This document shows positions 43,927 to 45,465 of a DNA stretch of 45,465 bases, piece by piece. Made by a program: the position numbers and the translations under genes. Origin of the DNA: Psychrobacter piechaudii (lineage in GTDB: Bacteria > Pseudomonadota > Gammaproteobacteria > Pseudomonadales > Moraxellaceae); the NCBI RefSeq assembly GCF_900162825.1, contig NZ_FUGE01000110.1, positions 1 through 45,465 of the forward strand. The letters are read 5' to 3'. The notes below the pieces were generated by a model that did not search any database, was not told the origin of the DNA, and was given only the letters and a program-made list of their open reading frames with translations. Positions within the stretch are counted from its first letter, which is position 1. Every line of letters begins with the position of its first letter.

Positions 43927-45465
43927 GTAAGCATCCGACCAACCCCTATTGCGGTGGCACCCAGCGATGAGGTAACAACTCATCCAGATCCTCTTGAGTA
44001 GGCAGGCGTCTTAGCACGTCTGTCAAATAAGCAGACACATCCAAGCCATTTAAGCGAGCTGACTGAATGATGGACATAATATTTGCAGCCCGCTGCCCAC
44101 TTCGCAGCGAACCGGCAAACAACCAGTTTTTACGCCCAAGTGCCCACGGACGCATCTGATTCTCCGCCCAATTATTATCAATCGGCAGCCTGCCATCATC
44201 TAGATACTGAGTCAGCGCCTGCCAACGTTTCAGGCAATAATCCATCGCCTTACTAATACTGGCATTTTTAGTGGTTAACTGCCTTTTTTCTTGTAGCCAT
44301 TGGTGCAGCTTATCGGCAATTGGTTTGGCTTTATCTTGCCTGATTTGCCGAACTATTTGGGGATCTCTTGGTATTGGGGGTGTATTTTTTTCAAAGCGCT
44401 CATCAATCTCACGTTCAATGGCATACAACTGCCTAAATAACGTTAATGCCTCAATACTCACGATACTTTGCCCAGTGATATGCAGTTCATGAAATTTACG
44501 CCGTGCATGGGCCAGACAACCGATTTCTGTCACACCTTGATGAAATAAGAACTTATAGCCGCTGTAATCATCGCAAACCAGCTTACCGCGCCACTTATCT
44601 AAAAAGGCTTTAGGGTGCTCATTACGACGACTTTCGGCAAAGTCATAGACCACCGCCTTTAAGGAGCTTTGCTGTGGCGTAAGATACGCGCAGACATAGC
44701 CTTTTTTTAATGATTTACCACCTACCTTTACATGGTTCTTCATGATAGATACCGGGGTTTCATCGGCATGTAAGATAGGCTCAGACAGTAATAGTTCATG
44801 CAAGCGACTGACTAAAGGCTCAAGGGCAACGCCGCAGCGTCCTACCCAGTCTGCCATAGTAGCATCGGGGATATTTACCCCACTTCGCTGATAGATAATA
44901 TTCTGCCGATATAGCGGCTGATGGTCTGCATATTTGCTAATAAGGATGTGTGCAAGCAGCTCTGGGGTGGCGATGCTTTTGTTAATAATCTGCTTGGGGG
45001 CAACCGCTTGATGAATGATGTCACACTCACGGCATACCCATTTAGGATAGATGTGACGCTCAATATAAAACTGCTTAGGGATAATGCCAAGTTTGTCTTG
45101 TTTATCCTCCCCAATTCGCTTCATTTGACAGCCGCAGTCACAGACGGTGGTGAGTGGTTCATGAACCCAGGTTTTGACCTCAAGGTTGTCAGGAATCACT
45201 GTGTATTTGGCACGCTTTGTTTTTTTAGGCTGACCAGTGGTTGAAGCTGGCAGCTCATCTGTGTTCTCTTTGGCGGCTTTAAGCTCACCCTCATTAATGA
45301 GGGTTTCTGCCTCAGTACGATCAATCGCAGGCAGCTTGGCAAGCTCATCTTTGCTTAAGCCACTCCGGTAGTCATCTCGGATTTGTTCAAGCTGCGCTAA
45401 GTCCTCTTGCGCCGCCTCATAGTTTAAGTGGGTTTGTCTGGCAGTGATGCCTTCGCTTTTTTGTC
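43927..45465 (-). mobile_element. IS66-family insertion sequence, 3' end with open right edge
   Basis: The transposase gene at 43946-45465 is bounded on the left by GTAAGCATCCGACCAACCCC (43927-43946), which starts with the GTAA common to IS66 termini as I recall them. The tnpA/tnpB accessory genes and the other end would lie beyond the window, so the element is incomplete here only because the window ends. Confidence 0.7.
43946..45465 (-). CDS. IS66 family transposase (TnpC), 5' end outside window
   Basis: The frame is open from 43946 through the window edge; the GTG at 45199 is internal, because readable codons continue upstream (DYRSGLSKDELAKLPAID, then EGELKAAKENTDELPAS). N-terminal-side features are a zinc-finger-like IS66 region with VCDCGCQMK and WVCREC, then the catalytic domain with the DDE triad: Asp in ILHADETP, Asp in KLVCDDYSGYKF, and Glu in IDNNWAENQMRP. 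The C-terminal tail RSGQRAANIMSIIQSARLNGLDVSAYLTDVLRRL is the usual IS66 C-terminal domain. No internal stop appears, so it may be active. Known IS66 TnpC proteins have about 500-530 residues. Confidence 0.9.
   Translation of the reverse strand, partial: QKSEGITARQTHLNYEAAQEDLAQLEQIRDDYRSGLSKDELAKLPAIDRTEAETLINEGELKAAKENTDELPASTTGQPKKTKRAKYTVIPDNLEVKTWVHEPLTTVCDCGCQMKRIGEDKQDKLGIIPKQFYIERHIYPKWVCRECDIIHQAVAPKQIINKSIATPELLAHILISKYADHQPLYRQNIIYQRSGVNIPDATMADWVGRCGVALEPLVSRLHELLLSEPILHADETPVSIMKNHVKVGGKSLKKGYVCAYLTPQQSSLKAVVYDFAESRRNEHPKAFLDKWRGKLVCDDYSGYKFLFHQGVTEIGCLAHARRKFHELHITGQSIVSIEALTLFRQLYAIEREIDERFEKNTPPIPRDPQIVRQIRQDKAKPIADKLHQWLQEKRQLTTKNASISKAMDYCLKRWQALTQYLDDGRLPIDNNWAENQMRPWALGRKNWLFAGSLRSGQRAANIMSIIQSARLNGLDVSAYLTDVLRRLPTQEDLDELLPHRWVPPQ

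Noticed and set aside
1-45465. CRISPR array, tRNA, rRNA or prophage
   Set aside because: No regularly spaced repeats, cloverleaf genes, rRNA sequence or phage structural genes were seen; only the two edge insertion sequences are mobile.

Overview
The window looks like a stretch of core chromosome from a Moraxellaceae gammaproteobacterium, most probably Psychrobacter. This rests on gene content and order (gmk-rpoZ-spoT-ridA-priA; rpsB-tsf divergent from map; glnD-dapC), on a moderately AT-rich composition, and on a SpoT whose synthetase half has lost its motifs, as I recall for Moraxellaceae. No species assignment is possible by reading alone. No tRNA, rRNA or CRISPR array was seen. Both edges lie inside insertion sequences: the 3' part of an IS982-family transposase on the left, and an IS66-family transposase open past the right edge.

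Layout. 1-400: IS982 end. 552-6230, all minus: pncB (NAD salvage), htpG (Hsp90, with a sigma-32-like promoter), a double-hotdog thioesterase and ispH (isoprenoids). 6488-14441, plus: gmk, rpoZ, spoT, ridA, priA and a zinc-type CDF exporter; gmk, rpoZ and spoT link GTP supply, RNA polymerase and ppGpp turnover. 14582-17638, minus: a 120-aa orphan, an MBL-fold hydrolase and serA. 18000-19514, plus: a D-2-hydroxyglutarate dehydrogenase-type flavoprotein divergent from serA, an arrangement that fits disposal of the 2-hydroxyglutarate made by SerA. 19610-20251, minus: a BLUF blue-light receptor with a C-terminal membrane anchor. 20823-27630: a GNAT-nitrilase fusion, a membrane-anchored thioredoxin-like protein, an MpaB-type oxygenase, an NCS2 nucleobase permease, an EamA exporter and a YdhR-like monooxygenase. 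27835-30615: ppc. 30745-31635: an AT-rich gene of unknown function between two almost identical terminators. 31853-33765, minus: tsf and rpsB with a long leader. 34389-35189: map. 35428-36741: an accessory pocket (adhesin-E-like secreted protein, frameshifted lipoprotein) separating map from glnD. 37053-43803, plus: glnD, dapC, a cNMP/CBS/DUF294 nucleotidyltransferase-like protein and a DEDDh exonuclease. 43927-45465: IS66.

Most of the window is ordinary housekeeping DNA, and I did not find a clear multi-gene undescribed system. The best leads are the membrane-anchored BLUF protein, the orphan gene between twin terminators, the pseudo-synthetase SpoT, and several small cis elements: the 20-bp tandem repeat between ispH and gmk, the perfect 15-bp inverted repeat just before the priA ribosome binding site, the 17-bp palindrome before ridA, and the rpsB leader hairpin.
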